A stretch of DNA of 5,936 nt from an uncultured Oscillospiraceae bacterium (GCA_937915075.1 CALDMA010000328.1:1-5936); one strand, 5' to 3'. Counted from the stretch's first letter, positions 1 to 5,936 are shown. Numbers and translations: made by a program. The notes: generated by a model not told the origin, from the letters alone.

Positions 1-20
1 TCAGCCAAAAAGGCGCAGGC

Positions 21-44
21 AAAACCGCATGTTTTCTTATGCGG
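21..44 (-). terminator. Possible intrinsic terminator after the zinc-ribbon gene
   Basis: On the minus strand a perfect 6-bp stem, CCGCAT (44-39) and ATGCGG (30-25), encloses an 8-base loop and is followed at once by TTTT (24-21). It starts 43 bases past the stop of the zinc-ribbon gene, where a transcript end would be expected. The stem is short and the T-run has only four bases, so termination may be weak. The rest of 1-87 shows no gene that I can support. Confidence 0.45.
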
Positions 45-87
45 AGCCGGCCTTGGCGGACGTCTTTCGATCAAACGTTTACAAGAA

Positions 88-366
88 TTACTGCTCAGCG
101 CGCATCTTGGCGAAGCACTCGCTGCAGTAGACCGGACGGTCGGACTTGGGCTCGAAGGGAACCTTGGCCTCGCCGCCGCAAGCTGCGCAGACTGCGGTGA
201 AGTACTCGCGGGGACCACGGGCGGCGTTCTTGCGAGCGTCGCGGCAGGCCTTGCAGCGCTGGGGCTCGTTCTGGAAGCCGCGCTCCGCGTAGAACTCCTG
301 CTCACCGGCAGTGAACACGAACTCTTTGCCGCACTCTTTGCAAACTAAAGTCTTGTCTTCGTACAT
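88..366 (-). CDS. Small double zinc-ribbon protein, function unknown
   Basis: This is a 92-residue protein with four CxxC pairs, at C9/C12, C38/C41, C60/C63 and C81/C84. They form two predicted zinc ribbons: an N-terminal one of the type found in many Firmicutes (VCKECGKEFVFTAGEQEFY, then a pair about 26 residues later) and a C-terminal one with 17 residues between pairs. The linker is short and basic (RKNAARGPR). No signal peptide or membrane segment is seen, so it is probably cytoplasmic and may bind nucleic acid or protein. I know no established function for the family. The ATG at 366 follows GAGAGGG (380-374) with 7 bases between, a good ribosome binding site. It lies 41 bases downstream of the sigma-factor gene on the same strand with no convincing promoter of its own, so cotranscription is likely. 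All eight cysteines are present and the gene looks intact. Confidence 0.88.
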   Translation of the reverse strand: MYEDKTLVCKECGKEFVFTAGEQEFYAERGFQNEPQRCKACRDARKNAARGPREYFTAVCAACGGEAKVPFEPKSDRPVYCSECFAKMRAEQ

Positions 367-407
367 GATTTTACCCTCTCTTTGCTTTTAGAAAAAAATA
401 TATGCGT

Positions 408-1046
408 TCAGCGTTTGCTGATATCGCCGGATGAAAGCTGCCGTGCCGCCTTGCGCCGGACGCGCTGCACAGCGTTGTCCACAGACTTGGGGGACTTCCC
501 TACCGCCTTTGCGATCTCCTGGCAGGAAAGCCCGTCTAAATACAACCCTAAGATCTTCGCCTCGAACTCGGACAACTGCTTTCGGGTGCTCTCAAGCGCT
601 TCGGCCACGCGGTCGCGGTCGATGATCAGCTCCTCCGGATCGGCGGAGGAGGCGCGCAGAGCGCCGAACGGATAGGAATTGCCATCAAAGAAAGGGGTAT
701 CCAAGGGAACGGACTGGTTGAGCGGTGTATGCTTGTCGCGCGAGGCCGCGCGAAGCGCGGAAATGAGACGGTTGCGGATGCACACCTCGGCAAAGGTCCG
801 GAAGGACGCGGCCTTTGTGCCGTCGTACTCACGGATGGCCCGGATGAGCCCGAACATCCCCTCCTGGATCAGGTCCTCGCTGTCGCCGCCCGCCAGAAAG
901 AGCGGACGCGCGCACGAGCGCACAAGACCGGAATAGCGCCGGACAAGCACTTCCTCCGCCTCGCGGCTGCCGTCGGCAACACGCCGGCAGAGCGCCTCGT
1001 CCGAGGGCTCCATCGGGGTATTTCTATCCTCTGCCACATTTTCCAT
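408..1046 (-). CDS. sigH: RNA polymerase sigma factor, SigH (Spo0H) family
   Basis: This is a sigma-70-type factor resembling SigH, the early stationary-phase and sporulation sigma factor of Firmicutes, which directs core RNA polymerase to its own promoter class. Of 212 residues, about 34-105 form region 2, including the core-binding and -10-recognition segment (DLIQEGMFGLIRAIREYD at 58-75, then SFRTFAEVCIRNRLISAL at 81-98). Residues 158-204 form region 4 with its helix-turn-helix (LSCQEIAKAVGKSPKSVDNA), which reads the -35 element. Region 3 is reduced, as in SigH. Length is close to the 218 residues of Bacillus SigH, and QEGMxGL, FAExCI and KHxPLN match that family. The start is uncertain. 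The ATG at 1046 has no ribosome binding site and coincides with the predicted transcription start. GTG at 1037 and ATG at 1013 (codon 12) are alternatives; ATG 1013 has GAGG upstream, but 14 bases away. Assignment to SigH is by family resemblance only. Confidence 0.9.
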   Translation of the reverse strand: MENVAEDRNTPMEPSDEALCRRVADGSREAEEVLVRRYSGLVRSCARPLFLAGGDSEDLIQEGMFGLIRAIREYDGTKAASFRTFAEVCIRNRLISALRAASRDKHTPLNQSVPLDTPFFDGNSYPFGALRASSADPEELIIDRDRVAEALESTRKQLSEFEAKILGLYLDGLSCQEIAKAVGKSPKSVDNAVQRVRRKAARQLSSGDISKR

Positions 1047-1051
1047 ACTGC

Positions 1052-1081
1052 ATTATACCTGTACTTGCACGGTTTTGTCAA
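1052..1081 (-). promoter_or_regulatory. Consensus vegetative promoter for the sigH-like gene
   Basis: The minus strand reads TTGACA (1081-1076), 18 bases, then TATAAT (1057-1052). Both hexamers match the housekeeping sigma consensus exactly, and the DNA upstream is AT-rich. The expected start point, 6-7 bases past the -10, falls at about 1045-1046, on the annotated ATG. This promoter lets the sigma gene be transcribed independently of the ruv-glmM operon. Confidence 0.88.
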
Positions 1082-1084
1082 GTA
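1062..1084. repeat. Inverted repeat across the sigH promoter -35, possible operator
   Basis: TACTTG (1062-1067) and CAAGTA (1079-1084) are exact inverted copies 11 bases apart. The dyad covers the whole -35 hexamer and most of the spacer, where a repressor would block RNA polymerase. It is short enough to arise by chance, because TTGACA itself supplies part of one arm. No regulator can be named. Confidence 0.3.
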
Positions 1085-1101
1085 TTTACGAAAATAAACT
1101 G

Positions 1102-1140
1102 AAAAAAAGATAAAATTCGGGCAACAAGATACAATTCCCG
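1102..1140 (-). terminator. Possible intrinsic terminator of the ruvCAB-glmM operon
   Basis: On the minus strand CGGGAA (1140-1135) can pair with TTGCCCG (1124-1118), leaving one bulged G and a loop of about 10 bases. AATTTTATC and then seven T (1108-1102) follow directly. The position, 37 bases past the glmM stop and before the next promoter, is right for an operon terminator, and the T-rich tract is convincing. The stem is short and imperfect, so this call is moderate. Confidence 0.5.
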
Positions 1141-1144
1141 TTTC

Positions 1145-1169
1145 ATTTGTCGCCCGCTCGCCGACAAAT
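1145..1169. repeat. Hairpin directly after the glmM stop
   Basis: ATTTGTCG (1145-1152) and CGACAAAT (1162-1169) form a perfect 8-bp stem around a 9-base loop, starting 7 bases past the glmM stop codon. No T-run follows on either strand, so alone it is not a classical terminator. It could protect the 3' end of the mRNA or help the hairpin at 1118-1140. Confidence 0.6.
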
Positions 1170-1176
1170 CGCCGAA

Positions 1177-2526
1177 TCAGACCGATCGAATGACCTTCAC
1201 CAGCCGCTCGGCGACCAGCTGCGCGACGCTTTCGGTCCTGGCCTCGACCATCACGCGGATGAGCGCCTCGGTGCCGGAGGGGCGCACGAGGATGCGGCCC
1301 TCGCCGCGCAGGAACTTCTCCTCGTCCGCGACGGCGGTCTTGAGCGCATCGCTCGCCATGATGGCCTCCTTCACGCCGCGGTCGTGGCTGACGGCGACGT
1401 TCAGCAGCACCTGCGGATACTGCGGGCAGTCGGCTGTGAGCACGGACGCGCTCTTGCCGGAGAGCGCAAGGATCTGCAGGAACTGCAGCGCCGAGAGCTG
1501 ACCGTCGCCGGTGGTGGCGTAGTCGGTGAAGATCATGTGGCCCGACTGCTCGCCGCCGAGCTTGTAGCCGCATTCCACCATCTTCTCGAGCACATTGCGG
1601 TCGCCCACGTTGGTGCAGACGAGGTCGATGCCGTTCCTCCGGCAGAACTCGTGCAGTCCGAGATTCGACATGACGGTCGCCACGATGGTGTTGCCGGTGA
1701 GTCTGCCGTTGCGCTTCATATACGCGCCGCAGACCGCCATGATCTTGTCGCCGTCGATCTCATGACCCAGCTCGTCGACCATCAGGCAGCGGTCGGCGTC
1801 GCCGTCGAAGGCCACGCCCACGTCATACTTCCCCGCCACGACGCGCTGACCGAGGCTTTCGAGGTGCGTGGAGCCGCAGCGGTCGTTGATGTTCGTTCCG
1901 TTCGGCTCGCGGTGGATGAAATCGGCGTAGCACTTGAAGCGTCCGAACAGCTCGGGCGCGGTGGCGCTCGCCGCGCCGTTGGCGCAGTCCACCAGCACGC
2001 GCAGGCCGGAGAGGTCGGAGTCGATGGTGGTGGTCAGGTGGTGGATGTACTCGAGCTTCGACTGCTTGAGACCGTGGTGCAGCACGCCGATCTCGCCGCG
2101 CGTGGCGACGGGAATGGTCTCACCGGAGAGGATCTTTTCCTCGATCCTCGCCTCCGTCGCGTCGGGCAGCTTGTAGCCCTTTTCGTTAAAGACCTTGATG
2201 CCGTTGTGCTCGAAGGGATTGTGGCTCGCGGAGATGACGATGCCCGCGTCCGCGCCCTTGAGAACGGTCAGATACGCGACCGCCGGAGTCGGCAGCACGC
2301 CGAAGGGCATCACGTCGCCGCCGACGGAGCAGATGCCGCAGATGAGCGCGGATTCGAGCATATCGGAGGAAATGCGCGTGTCCTTGCCGATGGTGATGAG
2401 GGGCGCTCTCCCCTTCTCCTCCTTCAGAACGGCGGCGATGGCCTGACCGGTGTGGAACGCCAGCTCGACGGTCAGATTCTCGCCCACGATGCCGCGGATG
2501 CCGTCGGTGCCAAATAGCTTGCCCAT
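1177..2526 (-). CDS. glmM: Phosphoglucosamine mutase
   Basis: GlmM converts glucosamine-6-phosphate to glucosamine-1-phosphate in the cytoplasm, the step between GlmS and GlmU on the way to UDP-GlcNAc and peptidoglycan. The 449-residue protein has the usual family length and all four domain signatures: the N-terminal KLFGTDGIRG (3-12); the phosphoserine loop SASHNP (99-104), with S101 as the phosphorylated serine; the magnesium loop DGDADR (241-246); and the sugar-binding loop GGEQSGH (324-330). The C-terminal phosphate-binding loop is RPSGTE (415-420). The ATG at 2526 follows AAGGAGA (2542-2536) at 9 bases. It begins 22 bases after ruvB on the same strand with no promoter seen between, so it should be read from the ruv operon promoter. 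In many Firmicutes glmM follows cdaA and cdaR (ybbR) instead; those genes are not in this window. The gene looks intact. Confidence 0.97.
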   Translation of the reverse strand: MGKLFGTDGIRGIVGENLTVELAFHTGQAIAAVLKEEKGRAPLITIGKDTRISSDMLESALICGICSVGGDVMPFGVLPTPAVAYLTVLKGADAGIVISASHNPFEHNGIKVFNEKGYKLPDATEARIEEKILSGETIPVATRGEIGVLHHGLKQSKLEYIHHLTTTIDSDLSGLRVLVDCANGAASATAPELFGRFKCYADFIHREPNGTNINDRCGSTHLESLGQRVVAGKYDVGVAFDGDADRCLMVDELGHEIDGDKIMAVCGAYMKRNGRLTGNTIVATVMSNLGLHEFCRRNGIDLVCTNVGDRNVLEKMVECGYKLGGEQSGHMIFTDYATTGDGQLSALQFLQILALSGKSASVLTADCPQYPQVLLNVAVSHDRGVKEAIMASDALKTAVADEEKFLRGEGRILVRPSGTEALIRVMVEARTESVAQLVAERLVKVIRSV

Positions 2527-2548
2527 AGATGAAAGTCTCCTTATTGAT

Positions 2549-3607
<1,059 letters not shown>

Positions 3608-3614
3608 AATGTCA

Positions 3615-3624
3615 CTTCCCTTTT
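3615..3624 (-). promoter_or_regulatory. Ribosome binding site that fixes the TTG start of ruvB
   Basis: The minus strand reads AAAAGGGAAG (3624-3615), in the gap between the ruvA stop and ruvB. Its AGGGA core (3621-3617) is 9 bases from the TTG at 3607. The match is only moderate, but no other in-frame start fits, so it supports a TTG start and possibly a lower initiation rate than for ruvA and ruvC. Confidence 0.65.
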
Positions 3625-3629
3625 GCCCT

Positions 3630-4229
3630 TTACTTCACCATCTTCTTCAGGCTCTGGCGGACGATCTCCTCGAGCGGCAGAGCCTCCACGTCCACGCCCT
3701 TGAGCGCCGCGGAAATGTCCTGCTGCGTGTAGCCGAGCACCGCGAGCGCCGCAGCAGCCTCCGCCGCCTTGCTCCCGCTGCCGAGCGCCGCGCCGCCGGC
3801 CGAGGCCGGCAGGCCGATCTCCTGCGTTTCCTTGGCAATTTTGTCCTTGAGCTCAAGGATGATGCGCTGGGCGATCTTCTTTCCGATGCCGGGCGCGGCG
3901 GTCAGCGCCTTTTCGTCGCCCGTGATGACCGCCATCGTGAGGGTCTCCGGCGTGCCGACGGAGAGGATGGCAAGCGCCGCCTTCGGCCCCACGCCGGAAA
4001 CGCCGATGAGCAGCTTGAAGCTATTGAGCTCCTGCTCGGCGGCGAAGCCGTAGAGCTCAAAAATGCCGTCGCCGACGTTCAGATAGGTGTAAAGCCGTTT
4101 GACTTCACCCTTCTTGAGCTGGCTGATGGTGTGGTTCGTTGTGCGGCAGGCGTAGCCCACGCCGCCGCAGTCGATGACCGCGAGGTACGGCTCGATGTGC
4201 GCGACCTTGCCCTCGAGATAATAGAACAT
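3630..4229 (-). CDS. ruvA: Holliday junction-binding protein RuvA
   Basis: RuvA forms tetramers that hold the Holliday junction in an open square shape and recruit the RuvB motor. The 199-residue length is typical. Residues 1 to about 64 form the N-terminal OB fold (MFYYLEGKVAHIEP at the start, FELYGF at 57-62). Two helix-hairpin-helix DNA-binding motifs follow: LIGVSGVGPKAAL (74-86) and AAPGIGKKIAQRII (111-124). A flexible Ala/Gly/Ser linker (about 140-152) leads to the C-terminal three-helix domain (about 153-199, with ALAVLGYTQQDI), which contacts RuvB. The ATG at 4229 follows GGGGAGGA, with GGAGG at 4241-4237 and 7 bases to the start. It lies 15 bases after ruvC and 22 before ruvB. The linker DNA is very GC-rich with a short inverted repeat, probably only compositional. 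Confidence 0.98.
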   Translation of the reverse strand: MFYYLEGKVAHIEPYLAVIDCGGVGYACRTTNHTISQLKKGEVKRLYTYLNVGDGIFELYGFAAEQELNSFKLLIGVSGVGPKAALAILSVGTPETLTMAVITGDEKALTAAPGIGKKIAQRIILELKDKIAKETQEIGLPASAGGAALGSGSKAAEAAAALAVLGYTQQDISAALKGVDVEALPLEEIVRQSLKKMVK

Positions 4230-4244
4230 GGAGCGTCCTCCCCT

Positions 4245-4757
4245 TTAGACGGTTTGCTTGACCGGATTTTGTGCGCGCGCGAGCAGCGAGGTCACGCTGC
4301 GCGCGTGGCAGATCGCCAGGGCGAGCGCGTCCGCCGCGTCGTCGGGACGCGGAACGGCCTTGAGCTTCAGCAGCCGCTTGACCATGTCCATCACCTGCCG
4401 CTTTTCGGCGAGGCCGTAGCCGACGACCGCCTGCTTGACCTGCATGGGCGTGTACTCAAAGAGCGGGATCCCGCTCTTTGCCGCGGTGCAGAGGATGATG
4501 CCGCGCGCGTGCGCGACGGCGATGCCGGTGGTGATGTTGTTGGAGAAAAACAGCTCCTCGACCGCGATGGCCTCCGGCCGGAGCTGCGCGATCAGCTCCT
4601 CCATATCGCGCTCGAGCTGCACGAGCCGCGCGGCAAGCGGAAGCCCTGCCGGCGTGGTGACCGCGCCGTACCGGAGCATCTGCGTTTTCCCGGTCTCCGC
4701 CTCGATCAGGCCGAAGCCGACGATGGCAAGCCCCGGGTCGATGCCGAGTATCCGCAT
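4245..4757 (-). CDS. ruvC: Holliday junction resolvase RuvC
   Basis: RuvC is the dimeric RNase H-fold endonuclease that nicks opposing strands of Holliday junctions, acting with RuvAB. The 170-residue protein has the expected four acidic active-site residues by alignment from memory with E. coli RuvC: D7 in ILGIDPG, E67 in AVEELFF, and D140 and D143 in PDDAADALALA. FEYTPMQVKQAVVGYG (100-115) is the conserved segment of the family. I chose the ATG at 4757 because the protein then begins MRILGIDPG as usual and GGAGG (4770-4766) lies 8 bases upstream. An in-frame ATG at 4790 would add 11 non-conserved residues and bury that site. It is the first gene of ruvC-ruvA-ruvB-glmM and has its own promoter with a probable LexA operator. 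Bacillus lacks RuvC and uses RecU, so ruvC here fits Clostridia. A perfect 24-bp palindrome lies within the gene at 4457-4480. Confidence 0.97.
   Translation of the reverse strand: MRILGIDPGLAIVGFGLIEAETGKTQMLRYGAVTTPAGLPLAARLVQLERDMEELIAQLRPEAIAVEELFFSNNITTGIAVAHARGIILCTAAKSGIPLFEYTPMQVKQAVVGYGLAEKRQVMDMVKRLLKLKAVPRPDDAADALALAICHARSVTSLLARAQNPVKQTV
4457..4480. repeat. Perfect 24-bp palindrome inside ruvC
   Basis: CAAAGAGCGGGA (4457-4468) is followed directly by its exact reverse complement TCCCGCTCTTTG (4469-4480). As RNA it could fold into a 10-bp stem with a GATC tetraloop. It covers ruvC codons for K94-F100 (KSGIPLF), next to a conserved segment, so codon constraint may contribute. On the minus strand only TTT ends the stem, so a terminator role is doubtful. 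Confidence 0.9.
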
Positions 4758-4759
4758 GG

Positions 4760-4819
4760 CGCTCCCCTCCCTCGGTGCGGAGCGATGCACGGCGGCGTGC
4801 AGCGATCCGCGATCTGCAC
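4760..4819 (-). other. ruvC leader with mutually exclusive hairpins
   Basis: The predicted untranslated leader of about 66 nt (roughly 4823-4758) holds four consecutive complementary segments. Segment 1 GTGCAG (4819-4814) pairs with segment 2 CTGCAC (4802-4797). The TGCAC of segment 2 (4801-4797) pairs with segment 3 GTGCA (4790-4786) around GCCGCC. The GTGC of segment 3 (4790-4787) pairs with segment 4 GCAC (4778-4775). In addition CGCTCC (4784-4779) pairs with GGAGCG (4765-4760), which overlaps the ribosome binding site. The 1:2 and 2:3 stems exclude each other, as do the 2:3 and 3:4 stems. No T-run follows, so any effect would be on translation rather than termination. I recognise no known riboswitch. 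Confidence 0.4.
4762..4771 (-). promoter_or_regulatory. Strong ribosome binding site of ruvC
   Basis: The minus strand reads GGGAGGGGAG (4771-4762). GGAGG at 4770-4766 leaves 8 bases to the ATG at 4757, which decides between this start and the in-frame ATG at 4790. Its 3' part can pair with an upstream leader segment (4784-4779). Confidence 0.85.
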
Positions 4820-4823
4820 AGTA

Positions 4824-4838
4824 TGATATATTATATCA
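4824..4838. repeat. AT-rich dyad over the ruv promoter -10
   Basis: TGATATA (4824-4830) and TATATCA (4832-4838) are exact inverted arms around a single T. The dyad covers the entire extended -10 element and touches the edge of the LexA-like box. It may only reflect the self-complementary nature of TATA-rich -10 sequence, or it may be a second operator. Confidence 0.4.
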
Positions 4839-4858
4839 AACAGGCGTTCAAAACGCAA
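4830..4858 (-). promoter_or_regulatory. Promoter of the ruvC-ruvA-ruvB-glmM operon
   Basis: The minus strand has TTGCGT (4858-4853), a 17-base spacer, then TATAAT (4835-4830). The -10 is a perfect match preceded by TGA, giving the extended -10 form TGnTATAAT, which can compensate for the weak -35. The expected start is near 4823, giving a leader of about 66 nt. It lies just past the tyrS terminator, so the ruv operon is an independent unit. Confidence 0.85.
4838..4849 (-). promoter_or_regulatory. Probable LexA (SOS) operator in the ruv promoter
   Basis: GAACGCCTGTTT (4849-4838, minus strand) fits the Gram-positive LexA/DinR box core GAAC-N4-GTTY. Against the Bacillus consensus CGAACRNRYGTTYC as I remember it, 11 of the 12 core positions fit; the outer C on each side does not. 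It lies wholly inside the 17-base spacer between the -35 and the extended -10, where bound LexA would exclude RNA polymerase. ruvAB is a known SOS target in E. coli and Bacillus, which supports the call. No lexA gene is visible here. Confidence 0.7.
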
Positions 4859-4877
4859 GCCCTTGCGGCGCGGCGGC

Positions 4878-4908
4878 AAAAAAACCTCCGCAGACCGCGC
4901 TGCGGAGG
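4878..4908 (-). terminator. Strong intrinsic terminator of tyrS
   Basis: On the minus strand CCTCCGCAG (4908-4900) and CTGCGGAGG (4893-4885) form a perfect 9-bp stem with a 6-base loop, followed immediately by seven T (4884-4878). AAAG before the stem can extend the pairing with the T-run through a G-T pair. It starts 16 bases after the tyrS stop and separates tyrS from the ruv promoter. Confidence 0.95.
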
Positions 4909-4924
4909 CTTTCGTGCATGGTGC

Positions 4925-5936
4925 TTACCTGGTCACGGCCTTGTGGAAGACCTTCTTGCCCTTGCGGATGATGACGCCGTCGCCGGCGAACTTCTCCTGC
5001 GGGATGCTCTCGTCGATGCTCTCGACCTTCTTCTCGTCCACAACGATGCCGCCCTGCTGGACGAGACGGCGGGCCTCGCCGCGGCTCGGGCACAGCCCCG
5101 TGGTGACAAGCAGCGAGAGGATGTTGATGCCGCCGTTTTCAAAGTCGGCGTCCGCGAGCACGGTGGTCGGCATATTGGCGCTGTCGCCGCCGGCGCCGAA
5201 GAGCGCCTTGGCCGCGTCCTCTGCCTTTTTGGCCTCCTCCTCGCCGTGGACGAGCGCGGTGAGCTCATAGGCAAGGATCTCCTTGGCGCGGTTGAGCTGG
5301 CTGCCCTCCCACTTGTCCATCTCGTCGATCTGCTCGAGCGGCAGGAAGGTCAGCATACGGATGCACTTCAATACGTCCGCGTCGCCGACGTTGCGCCAAT
5401 ACTGGTAGAACTCGTAGGGCGTGGTCTTGTTCGGGTCGAGCCACACCGCGCCGCTGGCGGTCTTGCCCATCTTCTTGCCCTCGGAGTTCATCAGCAGCGT
5501 GATGGTCATGGCGTGCGCGTCCTTGCCGAGCTTTCTGCGGATCAGCTCCGTGCCGCCGAGCATATTGCTCCACTGGTCGTCGCCGCCGAACTGCATGTTG
5601 CAGCCGTAGTGCTGGAACATATAGTAGAAGTCGTAGGACTGCATGATCATGTAGTTGAACTCGAGGAAGCTCAGGCCGCGCTCCATGCGCTGCTCATAGC
5701 AGCGGGCGCGAAGCATATTGTTGACGCTGAAGCAGCCGCCGACCTCGCGCAGCAGGTCGATGTAGTTGAGCGGCAGCAGCCATTCGCTGTTGTAGAGCAT
5801 ACGCGCCTTGCCCTCGCCGAAGTCGATGAAGCGCTCCATCTGGCGCTTGAAGCACTCGGCGTTGTGGTTGATGTCCTCGGGCGTGAGCATCTTGCGCATA
5901 TCCGTGCGGCCGGAGGGGTCGCCGATCATGGTCGTG
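4925..5936 (-). CDS. tyrS: Tyrosyl-tRNA synthetase, 3' part (5' end outside window)
   Basis: TyrS charges tRNA-Tyr with tyrosine in the cytoplasm. The reading frame stays open to the window edge (the codons before the ATG at 5929 read Thr-Thr), so that ATG, in MIGDPSGRTD, is internal. About 337 codons are visible. The N-terminal 70-80 residues with the HIGH motif should lie beyond the edge. Counting from that ATG, visible signatures are the class I catalytic-core segment MIGDPSGRTD (1-10), the tyrosine and tRNA-contact region SYDFYYMFQHYGCNMQFGG (98-116) followed by DDQW, and KMGKT (153-157), the KMSKS-loop equivalent. The C-terminal S4-type RNA-binding domain (about 270-334) contains LCPSRGEARRLVQQGGIVVD. 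KMGKT is close to the KFGKT of Bacillus TyrS and is not a defect. A strong terminator follows. Such genes are often T-box regulated, but that region is outside the window. Confidence 0.97.
   Translation of the reverse strand, partial: TTMIGDPSGRTDMRKMLTPEDINHNAECFKRQMERFIDFGEGKARMLYNSEWLLPLNYIDLLREVGGCFSVNNMLRARCYEQRMERGLSFLEFNYMIMQSYDFYYMFQHYGCNMQFGGDDQWSNMLGGTELIRRKLGKDAHAMTITLLMNSEGKKMGKTASGAVWLDPNKTTPYEFYQYWRNVGDADVLKCIRMLTFLPLEQIDEMDKWEGSQLNRAKEILAYELTALVHGEEEAKKAEDAAKALFGAGGDSANMPTTVLADADFENGGINILSLLVTTGLCPSRGEARRLVQQGGIVVDEKKVESIDESIPQEKFAGDGVIIRKGKKVFHKAVTR

Noticed and set aside
73..80. AAACGTTT palindrome downstream of the zinc-ribbon gene
   Set aside because: An 8-base palindrome is common by chance, and no promoter or gene start is near it.
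392..421. Hairpin TCAGC/GCTGA at the sigH stop with a seven-base T-run nearby, as a terminator between sigH and the zinc-ribbon gene
   Set aside because: The stem has only 5 bp and the T-run begins 9 bases after it, so it does not have the form of an intrinsic terminator; cotranscription remains more likely.
737..760. Overlapping GC-rich inverted repeats in sigH (CGCGCG pairs and CCGCGC/GCGCGG)
   Set aside because: They fall in Ala/Arg-rich codons of region 2 and are explained by GC-rich codon use.
1474..1488. CTGCAG-GAA-CTGCAG in glmM
   Set aside because: It is a pair of short self-complementary words inside a coding region with no regulatory context.
3795..3810. Inverted repeat GCCGGCC-GA-GGCCGGC in ruvA
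   Set aside because: It lies in the Ala/Gly/Ser linker, where low-complexity GC-rich codons easily give such symmetry.
4245..4790. Longer ruvC starting at the ATG at 4790
   Set aside because: The extra 11 residues are not part of the family, the strong GGAGG would lie inside the coding region, and the ATG at 4757 gives the canonical MRILGIDPG start.

Overview
The window is a gene-dense, GC-rich chromosomal segment in which every supported gene lies on the minus strand. The gene set is a full ruvC-ruvA-ruvB operon, a SigH-type sporulation sigma factor, a bacterial GlmM and a small double zinc-ribbon protein. With consensus Gram-positive promoters and GGAGG-type ribosome binding sites, this points to a Firmicute of class Clostridia. 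A high-GC gut lineage such as the Oscillospirales is my best guess, inferred without any database search. No mobile element, CRISPR array, tRNA or rRNA was seen.

Layout in the direction of transcription, from high to low coordinates. (1) 4925-5936 holds the 3' part of tyrS (tyrosyl-tRNA synthetase), cut by the window edge and closed by a strong intrinsic terminator at 4878-4908. (2) 4758-4858 holds a promoter with an extended -10, a probable LexA (SOS) operator in its spacer, and a leader of about 66 nt with mutually exclusive hairpins. (3) 1177-4757 holds ruvC, ruvA, ruvB and glmM, separated by 15-22 bases and apparently one transcript. (4) 1047-1176 is AT-rich intergenic DNA with two hairpins (one followed by a T-rich tract) and a near-perfect vegetative promoter. 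(5) 408-1046 is the sigma factor, and 88-366 is the zinc-ribbon protein, 41 bases downstream. (6) 1-87 is non-coding and holds a small terminator-like hairpin.

RuvC, RuvA and RuvB act together on Holliday junctions: RuvA binds, RuvB drives branch migration and RuvC cuts. A LexA site in front of them fits DNA-damage control. The unusual partner is glmM, which makes glucosamine-1-phosphate for peptidoglycan and would be cotranscribed with the repair genes. The window is mostly housekeeping. The points of interest are regulatory: the SOS box, the ruvC leader, a perfect 24-bp palindrome inside ruvC, and a sigma-factor promoter so close to its start codon that the mRNA would be leaderless or start at an internal ATG.
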